Source: Flavobacteriales bacterium (GTDB lineage Bacteria > Bacteroidota > Bacteroidia > Flavobacteriales_D > Crocinitomicaceae). Taken from it: a stretch of 64,000 bases of DNA. The position numbers and the translations under genes are program-made. Of the stretch, positions 19,965 to 27,474 are shown piece after piece. The stretch spans positions 1 through 64,000 of the forward strand of contig VEQH01000011.1 of assembly GCA_018883325.1 (NCBI GenBank). The letters are read 5' to 3'. The notes under the pieces are model-generated. The model saw nothing but the letters and a program-made list of their open reading frames with translations. It ran no database searches and was not told where the DNA came from. Numbering within the stretch: the stretch's first letter is position 1; every line of letters begins with the position of its first letter.

Positions 19965-20064
19965 TTTAAAATGTAGAATGTAGAATGTAGAATTGGGAGT
20001 TATTTCTTTGAATGAAAATTATGGTAGTTCTATTTTTTGGTTACGTATTTTGATGTGGAATTGA

Positions 20065-20177
20065 CACTTCGACGGGCTCAGTGCAGGAAGTGAAGAGTGA
20101 AAAGTTAAAAGTGAAGTGTGAAAAGTTATCCGCCTCGGCGGAATTAAAAATTCAAAATCCTATTTTCACCAAAACTC
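20065..20177. repeat. Intergenic repeat modules (CACTTCGACGGGCTCAGTGC type)
   Basis: CACTTCGACGGGCTCAGTGC (20065-20084) matches the modules at 115-134 and, inverted, at 52108-52127. It is followed by GTGAAAAGT/GTGAAGTGT units, which resemble inverted units near 52170-52200, and by a small hairpin TCCGCCTCGGCGGA. No gene is present. Confidence 0.6.
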
Positions 20178-21290
20178 TTATTTAACACCTGACTTTCGTC
20201 CTTTCCAAATAGGAGTAAAAAATGGAAGTAAAACCAAAATCAAGAGGTTGTAAAAAGGAAATAAAACTTGATAAATTGGCAAAATCAACCAAGCTTTTAC
20301 TCTTTTAAAACGATTGAAAAAAGGTAAAAACAAGAGCATATCAACTCCAACTTTTAAAGCATAAATAATCGTTGCAAATAGAAATTCACTTTTACTGCAT
20401 AAGTAAACAAGCAGTGAAAAAAAAGCAATTGTAAGCACGAATTGTGCAGCTGCTAAAGTTGTACTCAAATGGTCTTTCACATTTCCTGTTTTAGCAATCC
20501 AACGTAAGCGTTGATGTAAAAACTCACTCAAACTTTGTGGTGTTTCTGTTGTAACTTGCAATTCAGGTTGAGTAAAAATACGAATTTCAGCATTGGCATT
20601 TCTAAAATCGCGCAAAAGGTAAATATCATCTCCACTTGGAATATGGGCGTGAGTTTCAAATTGATCGAAAGCATCAAAAGCTTGTTTCCTTACCAATAAA
20701 TTTGCACCACTTGCAATTATTGGGCGTTTAAGTCCACTTAAACCTGTATTTAGCGCATTGACAAGTAACAAATCAACTTCAAAGAAATGCTCATACCACC
20801 GTTTAGAAATCAATACTGCAGGCAATAAATAAAGGTCAGCTTGGGATAATTTTTCTATGCTTTCAAAATAATTTTTAGAAAAGGAAACATCTGCATCTAA
20901 TGTCAAAAAGTAGGCAGTTGAAACAGTTGAAATACCAAATCTTAAAGCTCTTTTTTTTCCAAATTCTTGTTCTGGAAGCGTTAAGATTTGATAATTTATA
21001 CCAGTTAAATGTTCGTTAATAAGTTGAACTGTTTGGTCGTTTGAATGGTCGTCAACGAAAATTAATTGAGCAGGAAGTTTATTTGAATTTTGTATGCTTT
21101 TCAATAAATCAATGATTCTCTTTTCCTCGTTTCGAAATGGAATGATTACAGCTACATCCGTTAACTTAATTTTATCATTTGAATTTAAATAGCTTCGTTC
21201 TTTTTGCCATTGTTTAGTTAAACCAATTCCTAGTAATAAGAAAAGAGAACTTACATAAATGCTAAAAAAGAAGATTAAAACTAAAATCAA
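20178..21290 (-). CDS. Family 2 glycosyltransferase, membrane-bound
   Basis: This 370-aa enzyme would transfer a sugar from a nucleotide- or lipid-linked donor at the cytoplasmic membrane. It has an N-terminal TM helix (residues 2-23), the GT-A fold start VAVIIPFRNEEKRI, LIFVDDHSNDQT, the DxD-type metal site LTLDADVS, an acidic GDD motif in PSGDDIYLLRDF and the QRLRWI motif typical of processive GT2 enzymes. Two or three TM helices close the protein (about 280-360). The start overlaps the end of the flippase-like gene by 4 bp, which suggests that the two act together, perhaps in making a glycolipid or polysaccharide. The acceptor is unknown. Confidence 0.87.
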   Translation of the reverse strand: MILVLIFFFSIYVSSLFLLLGIGLTKQWQKERSYLNSNDKIKLTDVAVIIPFRNEEKRIIDLLKSIQNSNKLPAQLIFVDDHSNDQTVQLINEHLTGINYQILTLPEQEFGKKRALRFGISTVSTAYFLTLDADVSFSKNYFESIEKLSQADLYLLPAVLISKRWYEHFFEVDLLLVNALNTGLSGLKRPIIASGANLLVRKQAFDAFDQFETHAHIPSGDDIYLLRDFRNANAEIRIFTQPELQVTTETPQSLSEFLHQRLRWIAKTGNVKDHLSTTLAAAQFVLTIAFFSLLVYLCSKSEFLFATIIYALKVGVDMLLFLPFFNRFKRVKAWLILPIYQVLFPFYNLLILVLLPFFTPIWKGRKSGVK

Positions 21291-22198
21291 TTTTGTTTCT
21301 TTTTAAGTACTAAAACTGCTACAAAAGTAGGGATTAACAAATTGAAAAGCCACGTTGTTAAAGAAGCAAAAAGTACGGGAAATTCTGCAATTCCAGCCAA
21401 ACTTAAAATGCTTACTGCAATAGATTCTCGCAAAACGATTTTCCCAAAAAACAAAGAAGGTGTCAAGGTGACGGACATATAAACAAGGGCAATCCACAAC
21501 ATATATTCCCAATGAAAAGCAACTCCAAAAGCCATAAGTGCCATTGAAAACTGAGCAACAAAAATCAAGTAACGAAGAAATGAAACGCCGATTATCTGCA
21601 ATCGTGAAGGACCTTTTTTAACCAACAAAATCATAGATTGAATACGCTGAATTTTAACAGGAACAGCTAGAATTTCTCCAAAAAAGTAAATTAACAGACT
21701 TGTAATTGTTGCTCCAATGACTAACCCAATACTTAATTCACCAAATTTAAATTCATACTGATTAACCAATATAATTCCTGCAATTGCTCCCACAAACATA
21801 CTGACGGTAAACTGAGAAAAATTAGAAATCATGGAATAAACGGTTAATTTCCACCGTTTGTTAGGTTCAAAAAAGATAATTCTACCCAAGAAATTACCGC
21901 TAAATGCAGGTGTTAAAAAAGAAGAAACAACTCCCGATGCGAAGGCACTGAACCTATTTGGGTTTTTTTCCTCTTTGATGGAATGTAATAATAAGTCCCA
22001 TTTTAACCATTCAAAATACCAATTTAACGGAACTAAAATAAAGCAAATTATAAAAGGAAGCGCTTGAAAACTAGCAAATTGATTCTCGTTCCAATCGAGT
22101 TTACTGAGACGGGTAAACAGTAAATAAATCAGTACTGTGAAAACAATTCCTTTAAACAAAAGCAAAATTGTCGAACGAAAATAGTTAGTTTTAGACAA
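21287..22198 (-). CDS. YbhN/UPF0104-like multi-TM flippase-family protein
   Basis: A polytopic membrane protein of about 303 aa resembling the lysylphosphatidylglycerol synthase/YbhN TM family, with several helices such as GIVFTVLIYLLFTRL, FIICFILVPLNWYFEW and MFVGAIAGIILVN. Family-like features are SGVVSSFLTPAFSGNFLGR and RESIAVSILSLAGI. I prefer the TTG at 22198 (MSKTNYFRST). The first ATG, at 22348, would make the gene overlap ruvC by 135 bp and add a polar, non-conserved leader. The next gene encodes a GT2 glycosyltransferase with a 4-bp overlap. A role in moving or modifying a lipid-linked product is inferred from that context only. Confidence 0.72.
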   Translation of the reverse strand: MSKTNYFRSTILLLFKGIVFTVLIYLLFTRLSKLDWNENQFASFQALPFIICFILVPLNWYFEWLKWDLLLHSIKEEKNPNRFSAFASGVVSSFLTPAFSGNFLGRIIFFEPNKRWKLTVYSMISNFSQFTVSMFVGAIAGIILVNQYEFKFGELSIGLVIGATITSLLIYFFGEILAVPVKIQRIQSMILLVKKGPSRLQIIGVSFLRYLIFVAQFSMALMAFGVAFHWEYMLWIALVYMSVTLTPSLFFGKIVLRESIAVSILSLAGIAEFPVLFASLTTWLFNLLIPTFVAVLVLKKKQN

Positions 22199-22213
22199 CG
22201 AAAATAAGTTTGA

Positions 22214-22771
22214 ATGGTTGAAGATAAGATAATTCTTGGAATTGACCCCGGTACAACAGTAATGGGTTATGGAATTATACATGTGAAGAATGGCAAAATG
22301 TCGATGTTGAACTTCGGTATTATTCAGTTGAATAAACTGGCAAATCAACCTGATAAATTAAAGCGTATCCTAGATCGATTAAATGGATTGATCCAAGAAT
22401 ACAAACCCGACGAAATGGCTATTGAAGCGCCTTTTTTTGGTAAAAATGTGCAATCGATGTTAAAATTAGGAAGGGCTCAAGGTGTTGCAATTGCATCTTG
22501 TTTAAATCACAATATTCCCTTTGAAGAATATTCTCCCAGAAGAATTAAACAATCCATCACAGGAAGTGGAGCTGCTTCCAAAGAACAGGTGGCTATCATG
22601 CTTCAAAAATTATTGAATTTTCAAGATATGCCTAAATATTTAGATGCAACCGATGGATTGGCAGTAGCGGTTTGTCATTATTATTCTAAAGGTGTTGGCG
22701 AGCATAATAAATCGAGCGGTGGTTCATGGACTGCATTTTTAAATAAAAACCCAAGTAGAAAAAAAACATGA
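22214..22771 (+). CDS. ruvC: Crossover junction endodeoxyribonuclease RuvC
   Basis: This 185-aa Holliday-junction resolvase cuts four-way DNA junctions in the RuvABC pathway. The RNase H-like fold is clear, with catalytic acidic residues in ILGIDPGT (Asp), MAIEAPFFGKN (Glu) and YLDATDGLAVAVCH (paired Asp near the C terminus). The SPRRIKQSITGSGAASKEQV block is the conserved DNA-binding part. The length is slightly above the usual 160-175 because of a short basic tail. It lies divergent to and only about 15 bp from the preferred start of the flippase-like gene, and it overlaps the next gene by 4 bp. Confidence 0.95.
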   Translation: MVEDKIILGIDPGTTVMGYGIIHVKNGKMSMLNFGIIQLNKLANQPDKLKRILDRLNGLIQEYKPDEMAIEAPFFGKNVQSMLKLGRAQGVAIASCLNHNIPFEEYSPRRIKQSITGSGAASKEQVAIMLQKLLNFQDMPKYLDATDGLAVAVCHYYSKGVGEHNKSSGGSWTAFLNKNPSRKKT

Positions 22772-23127
22772 AAAAATCAACCCGAAGTAGAAATATTCTA
22801 CCAGTAAGAGACTTTGCTAAACGCATGTTACTTTATGGGTTTTATGCATTGTTTCTTTTAGTTTTTTCACTTGGAATTGGCGTAATTGGTTATCATTATT
22901 TAGCTGAATTAGGTTGGGTTGACAGTTTGTTAAATGCTTCAATGATTCTTACAGGAATGGGTCCTGTTGACCGATTGGAAACCGATACAGCAAAAATTTT
23001 CGCTTCGATTTACTCCATTTTTTCGGGTGTGATTTTTTTAACGACAGTCGCTGTATTTTTATCCCCTTTAGTTCATCGTTTATTACATATTTTGCATGTA
23101 GAAAATGAAAATAATGATTCCAATTAA
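22768..23127 (+). CDS. Small two-TM protein with channel-like pore loop
   Basis: This 119-aa membrane protein has unknown function. A basic N terminus precedes TM1 (about 21-47, LLYGFYALFLLVFSLGIGVIG). A re-entrant-looking loop follows (SLLNASMILTGMGPV, about 55-69), then TM2 (about 80-102). The TM-loop-TM layout, with a short pore-helix-like segment ending in TGMGP, recalls two-TM potassium channels, but the canonical TVGYG filter is absent. The gene overlaps ruvC by 4 bp and is followed by rnhA 9 bp later, so the three are probably cotranscribed. It could simply be an uncharacterised membrane protein. Confidence 0.7.
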   Translation: MKKSTRSRNILPVRDFAKRMLLYGFYALFLLVFSLGIGVIGYHYLAELGWVDSLLNASMILTGMGPVDRLETDTAKIFASIYSIFSGVIFLTTVAVFLSPLVHRLLHILHVENENNDSN

Positions 23128-23136
23128 TACTAGAAA

Positions 23137-23607
23137 ATGATTCGTATTTACACAGATGGTTCCTCTCGTGGAAACCCAGGCCCAGGTGGTTTTGGAACAA
23201 TTCTAAAATTCGAGAATAAAGTCAAAGAAATCTCTCAAGGCTTTCGATTAACTACCAACAATAGAATGGAATTAATGGCGGTAATCGTAGGACTTGAAAG
23301 TTTAAAAACCACTAAAATTCCAGTTACAATTTACTCCGATTCTAAATATGTAATCGATTCCATCACACTTGGTTGGATTTTTGGATGGGTAAAAAAAGGA
23401 TTTAAGGGCAAAAAAAACAAAGATTTGTGGCTTCGTTACCTAAAACTTCATGCTCAATTTGAATTAAAATTTGTTTGGGTAAAAGGTCATGCTGGACATC
23501 CAGAAAATGAACGTTGCGATGTTTTAGCTGTAAATGCCGCGGTTATTAATCCAACAAATATTGATGAAGGTTACGAATCCGATTCAGAAAACAATTTAAG
23601 GAGTTGA
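23137..23607 (+). CDS. rnhA: Ribonuclease HI
   Basis: This 156-aa enzyme degrades the RNA strand of RNA-DNA hybrids. The four catalytic carboxylates are in context: IYTDGSSRGNPG (Asp), TNNRMELMAV (Glu), YSDSKYV (Asp) and NERCDVLA (Asp), along with the handle region KKGFKGKKNKDLW and the flexible-loop histidine of KGHAGH. The length is normal. The last 12 bp overlap the 3' end of the convergent PKD-repeat gene (23596-23607), and there is no separate terminator between them. Confidence 0.96.
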   Translation: MIRIYTDGSSRGNPGPGGFGTILKFENKVKEISQGFRLTTNNRMELMAVIVGLESLKTTKIPVTIYSDSKYVIDSITLGWIFGWVKKGFKGKKNKDLWLRYLKLHAQFELKFVWVKGHAGHPENERCDVLAVNAAVINPTNIDEGYESDSENNLRS

Positions 23608-26600
23608 ACTAATTTTTGTTACAAATCCATTTTTAGAAACCATTGTTCCGCCTTTCATTTCTCCATTTAACAAGTAGAAATAAACACCATCCGTACAATC
23701 TGAACCTCCATTATCTGTTCCGTCCCAAAGTAAAAGTGGTTTTGTATCGTCTCTGTCTCTATCCCAAACTACATTTCCCCAACGGTTGGTAATCGTTATG
23801 TGGAAAGTTTTAAATCCATCAAATGGCAAGTTGAAAATATCATTTGCTCCATCTCCATTTGGTGTAAATACATTTGGAACATAAATTTCTGGATCTTTTA
23901 CAAAAATCGATTGCGTGATACTATCAACACAGCCAATAGCATCGGTTACAATTAAAGTAATATCATAATAACCACCTAGTGCATAAGAAGTAGATTGATT
24001 TGAGTTATTCAAAGCAGTTGTCGATTGATTATTGCCAAAATCCCAAGCCCATGTAGCAATTGGTGCACCTGTTGAAACCGATTGGTCAGTAACTACAGCC
24101 AAAGCTCCTTGTTCAACTGGATTTGGACTTACTGTGAAATTTGCTGTTAATCCATCATCGAAAACTTGAAGAGGAGGTAGTGGATAGAAAACATCACAAC
24201 CCAAACTATCATATAACGTTACGCCAGGTGTAAATGATCCTTGAGAGGCGTAGTTATAATTAAAATCTAAATCATTTGTTACTGTATTGCCATCACCCAT
24301 TTCCCAAATTGAACTGAAAACATTTTGCGGATTGGCCACTGTAAAGCTAGCACCTTGTGAACAAACTCCTGCTCCTTGCGTCCAATCAGGCTCACCAGAA
24401 GGACCACCTATTATTACATAATCGTCGATAGTTGTATCAGCGGTACATCCATATTCATCAGTTACATTTAAAATTAAATCATAATATCCAGAATAAGCAT
24501 AAACTGTGGAAGCATTTTGATTTATTGAAACTCCTGCAGGTGAAAAATCCCAATTCCAAGAAACAATATCGCCGTAGGAAATAGATGAATCAGCCAAGGA
24601 AACAAATAAAGGTGGACAAGTAAAATTTCCTGACGAATCAGGTTGAGCACCAGAAAAAGTGTATGTTGGGATAGCAAAAGGAATTGAAACTGTTATTAAA
24701 TTTCCAATCGTGTCTTTACAACCATTTGCATCGGTTGCAATTAGAGAAAGTGTATGTGTTGCGCTCGTTACACCAAAAGTAACATTGCTTTCATTGAAGA
24801 TTGTTGAAGTATTTTCATCTGTAGAAAGTGGCGTTCCATCAACAAACCACTCATAAGTTAAAGGTGCAACACCCGTGGTTGTATTTGTTGTATTTATAGT
24901 TTGACCATTACAGATTATATTATCAACTGAGAAGAAGGAACTTGGTTTTGTGATTGTGATTGGATTAGAAGCAGGTGCAGATGTACAACCAAACACATCA
25001 GTTGCTGTTAATTCTGCATAAAAAGTCCCTGTCCCATTAAAAATATGGCTTACGGGTGTGTTGACTGAGTTTGTGGTTACTGTCGTACTATCATCAGTGA
25101 AAGTATATTCAAAACTTGCCAAAGCTAATCCATTTAATGAAATTGAACTATTGGTAAAATTTACTAAAAGTGGAGAGCATCCAATAACCGGATCCGAGGA
25201 CAAAACAGCAAAAGGTGGAGCTAAAACGGTAACTTGTAAAGTTGTACTATCAAGACATCCTACACTATTTGTCGCAGTCATTTCAATAAAATATGAACCA
25301 GCTGTTGTGTAAACATAATTAGCTGTATCACCCATATTTATTGGTGTTGTATTATTTCCCATATCAAACTCCCATGATTCCAAGGGATGTGGATTAGGTG
25401 GTGTCATCCATGTTGAACTGGCATCGTACATGAATAATGAATCTCCTTGACAAATAGAATCATTACTCAATGTAAAACCAGGTATAACCATAGAAACATC
25501 AATTGTTCTTGTGGTACTATCACTACAGCCAGTTGTATAATTATGAATGACTTGTTCAACGGTATAGGATCCATAGTTTGAAAAAATATGGGTGACTGAA
25601 CCTAAATCTGCATCATCGAGTTGGGGATCATCAAGAACCGTATTTGGTGTGCCATCGTCCCATTTCCAAATCATTTGAACATCATCATCTGTAACACCAT
25701 GTGTAGCATCATCTGTTATATTCAATGTAACTGGTAAGCTTGAAGGGTTACAAAATAAAGTCTCAGCAGGTGTAAATTTTGAAATCGGAGCGTTTATGTA
25801 AATTAAAGAATCGATCAACATTGTATCTTTACAACCTCTGTAATCAACCACGAACATTACACTAAAATAACCTGTATCTGAAGTGAATTGATAAGTTGGA
25901 TTTTGGTCAGTTGAAGTTCCATCCGAACCGTCTTCTCCAAATTCCCAGTAATAAGTAATTTCTGTTGAATCTGGATTAGCAGGAGTAGTTGTGAATGAAG
26001 AGGTGAACTCAAAATCTTTTTTAATACAATTAATTGTGGTGTCAACAGTAAAATTGACAGAATTTATTTGTCCAACTTTGATGTAGTCATCTAGGGTTAA
26101 TGTTCCTGTACAACCTGATTGTGTAGTAACAGTTAAGGTTACATCATAAACACCAATCGGGAAAGTTTGAGCTGGAGGGGTTTGTAAATTTGAAGTTTGA
26201 CCATTTCCAAAATTCCAATTCCATGATACAATTGGATTACCTGTTGGATTTGGTGAACTTGAATTATTTGTGAAATTGACAGATAATGGAGTACAACCAC
26301 CTGTTACATCAGCCGAAAAATCTACCTCAACATCGGTAACATTTATGTATCCAGGAACTGTTGTTGTTCCAACGCATCCTTGAGAAGTAGTCATTGTCAA
26401 AGAAACTGGAAAAGATCCGTTAATTGGATAGGTTTGTGAAGGAGGATTTTGAAGTGATGAAGTTTGTCCATTTCCGAAGTCCCAAGAATAAGAAACTCCG
26501 CCTGAAGAAGTATTGACGAAATTTACAACTGAGGGTGCACAGTTTGTCAGGGGTGTTGCGGTAAAACTAGGCGTTGGTGTAGGTTGAACGGTTATCGTTT

Positions 26601-27387
26601 GAGAAGTACTACCGGTACATCCTGAAACTGTATTTTGTGAGGCCAATTGAATATTGAAAGTACCTGCTGTGTTGAAAGTAAAAGTTGGATTCTGTTCTGT
26701 ACTTGAACCTTGTCCGCCAAAGTTCCAATTCCAAGTATTTGCTCCAGCTGTTGAATTATCAGTGAAGCTTACTGACTGACCGATACAAACAACAGGAGGT
26801 AAGGTTATTCCTGCTTGATAATTCGAAACTTCTATTTGTTGCACAACCGTTGAACTACAGCCTGTTGTAGCATTTGTAACTGTCAACGTTATTGGGTAAG
26901 TTCCAACTGAACCGTATGTCTGAGAAGGAGGATTTTGAACTGTTGAAGTTTGTGTATTTCCAAAATTCCAACTGTAGGTAAAACCGCCTGTTGAACTTGT
27001 ATTATTAAATGTCAGCGTTAAAGGAACGGTACATCCTTGACCAAGGATTGAAAAGCTTGCTGTTGGTGAAGGTTTAACAGTAATATATCCTGGTTTTACT
27101 TCCGCATCTGCTGTACCATTTGCGTTAGTAACAACTAAAGTTACAGGGTAAGTTCCTGGAGTTTGATAAACGTGTGTTGCATTGACACCAACAAGCGAAT
27201 CTCCGTCTCCAAAATACCATGCATTGAATACAATTGGAGAGGTTCCGTTTGCAGTCGAAGTATTTGTAAATGTTACTGGAGTTCCAGCACAAACAGATAA
27301 AGGTGTTGCGGTGAAATTTGCTATTGGTGTTTGTCCAAAGACAGAAAAAACTGACAAAAATATTGTGAGAAAAAAGAGTTTTTTCAT
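23596..27387 (-). CDS. PKD-repeat protein with type B T9SS sorting domain (gliding-motility/CHU-like)
   Basis: This 1263-aa exported protein starts at the ATG at 27387, giving a good signal peptide (MKKLFFLTIFLSVFSVFGQ). The upstream in-frame ATG would place 21 extra residues before it. About ten or more PKD-type Ig-like domains follow, with repeated cores such as FTNTSTANG, YSWNFGNTQTS, WNWNFGGQGSS and YSWDFGNGQTSS. The C-terminal domain starts VFTPNGDGANDIFNLP and contains ITNRWGNVVWDRDR and DGVYFYLLN, the hallmark of type B (CHU_C/SprB-like) sorting domains, which are secreted by T9SS but attached differently from type A. It is likely a surface adhesin. A promoter candidate lies at 27408-27438. 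Confidence 0.88.
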   Translation of the reverse strand: MKKLFFLTIFLSVFSVFGQTPIANFTATPLSVCAGTPVTFTNTSTANGTSPIVFNAWYFGDGDSLVGVNATHVYQTPGTYPVTLVVTNANGTADAEVKPGYITVKPSPTASFSILGQGCTVPLTLTFNNTSSTGGFTYSWNFGNTQTSTVQNPPSQTYGSVGTYPITLTVTNATTGCSSTVVQQIEVSNYQAGITLPPVVCIGQSVSFTDNSTAGANTWNWNFGGQGSSTEQNPTFTFNTAGTFNIQLASQNTVSGCTGSTSQTITVQPTPTPSFTATPLTNCAPSVVNFVNTSSGGVSYSWDFGNGQTSSLQNPPSQTYPINGSFPVSLTMTTSQGCVGTTTVPGYINVTDVEVDFSADVTGGCTPLSVNFTNNSSSPNPTGNPIVSWNWNFGNGQTSNLQTPPAQTFPIGVYDVTLTVTTQSGCTGTLTLDDYIKVGQINSVNFTVDTTINCIKKDFEFTSSFTTTPANPDSTEITYYWEFGEDGSDGTSTDQNPTYQFTSDTGYFSVMFVVDYRGCKDTMLIDSLIYINAPISKFTPAETLFCNPSSLPVTLNITDDATHGVTDDDVQMIWKWDDGTPNTVLDDPQLDDADLGSVTHIFSNYGSYTVEQVIHNYTTGCSDSTTRTIDVSMVIPGFTLSNDSICQGDSLFMYDASSTWMTPPNPHPLESWEFDMGNNTTPINMGDTANYVYTTAGSYFIEMTATNSVGCLDSTTLQVTVLAPPFAVLSSDPVIGCSPLLVNFTNSSISLNGLALASFEYTFTDDSTTVTTNSVNTPVSHIFNGTGTFYAELTATDVFGCTSAPASNPITITKPSSFFSVDNIICNGQTINTTNTTTGVAPLTYEWFVDGTPLSTDENTSTIFNESNVTFGVTSATHTLSLIATDANGCKDTIGNLITVSIPFAIPTYTFSGAQPDSSGNFTCPPLFVSLADSSISYGDIVSWNWDFSPAGVSINQNASTVYAYSGYYDLILNVTDEYGCTADTTIDDYVIIGGPSGEPDWTQGAGVCSQGASFTVANPQNVFSSIWEMGDGNTVTNDLDFNYNYASQGSFTPGVTLYDSLGCDVFYPLPPLQVFDDGLTANFTVSPNPVEQGALAVVTDQSVSTGAPIATWAWDFGNNQSTTALNNSNQSTSYALGGYYDITLIVTDAIGCVDSITQSIFVKDPEIYVPNVFTPNGDGANDIFNLPFDGFKTFHITITNRWGNVVWDRDRDDTKPLLLWDGTDNGGSDCTDGVYFYLLNGEMKGGTMVSKNGFVTKISSTP

Positions 27388-27407
27388 GCGTTTAAGTTTT
27401 AGGAACG

Positions 27408-27438
27408 TAAAGATAGAAAGTTGACGCAAAAAAGCAAA
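27408..27438 (-). promoter_or_regulatory. Candidate promoter for the PKD-repeat gene
   Basis: On the minus strand, TTTG (27438-27435) is followed after 19 bp by TATCTTTA (27415-27408), one mismatch from TAnnTTTG. It lies 21 bp before the chosen ATG, which supports that start. The same TATCTTTA box occurs before thyA. Confidence 0.4.
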
Positions 27439-27474
27439 TAATAGATGCACAAATTCTATAATGTCAGAGAGGTA

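Larger units (their letters stand above)
18311..20045 (+). repeat. Tandem segmental duplication, unit 2
   Basis: This is the second copy of the unit at 16301-18026. It contains the truncated sorting-domain remnant, the 437-aa paralogue and the same AATTTAAAATGTAGAATGTAG tail through TTGGTTACG. The tail and the 3' third of the gene are almost unchanged between units. Confidence 0.85.

Noticed and set aside
22199..22348. 50-codon N-terminal extension of the flippase-like gene from the ATG at 22348
   Set aside because: It would overlap ruvC on the opposite strand by 135 bp and adds a polar segment unlike the family; a TTG start at 22198 is preferred.
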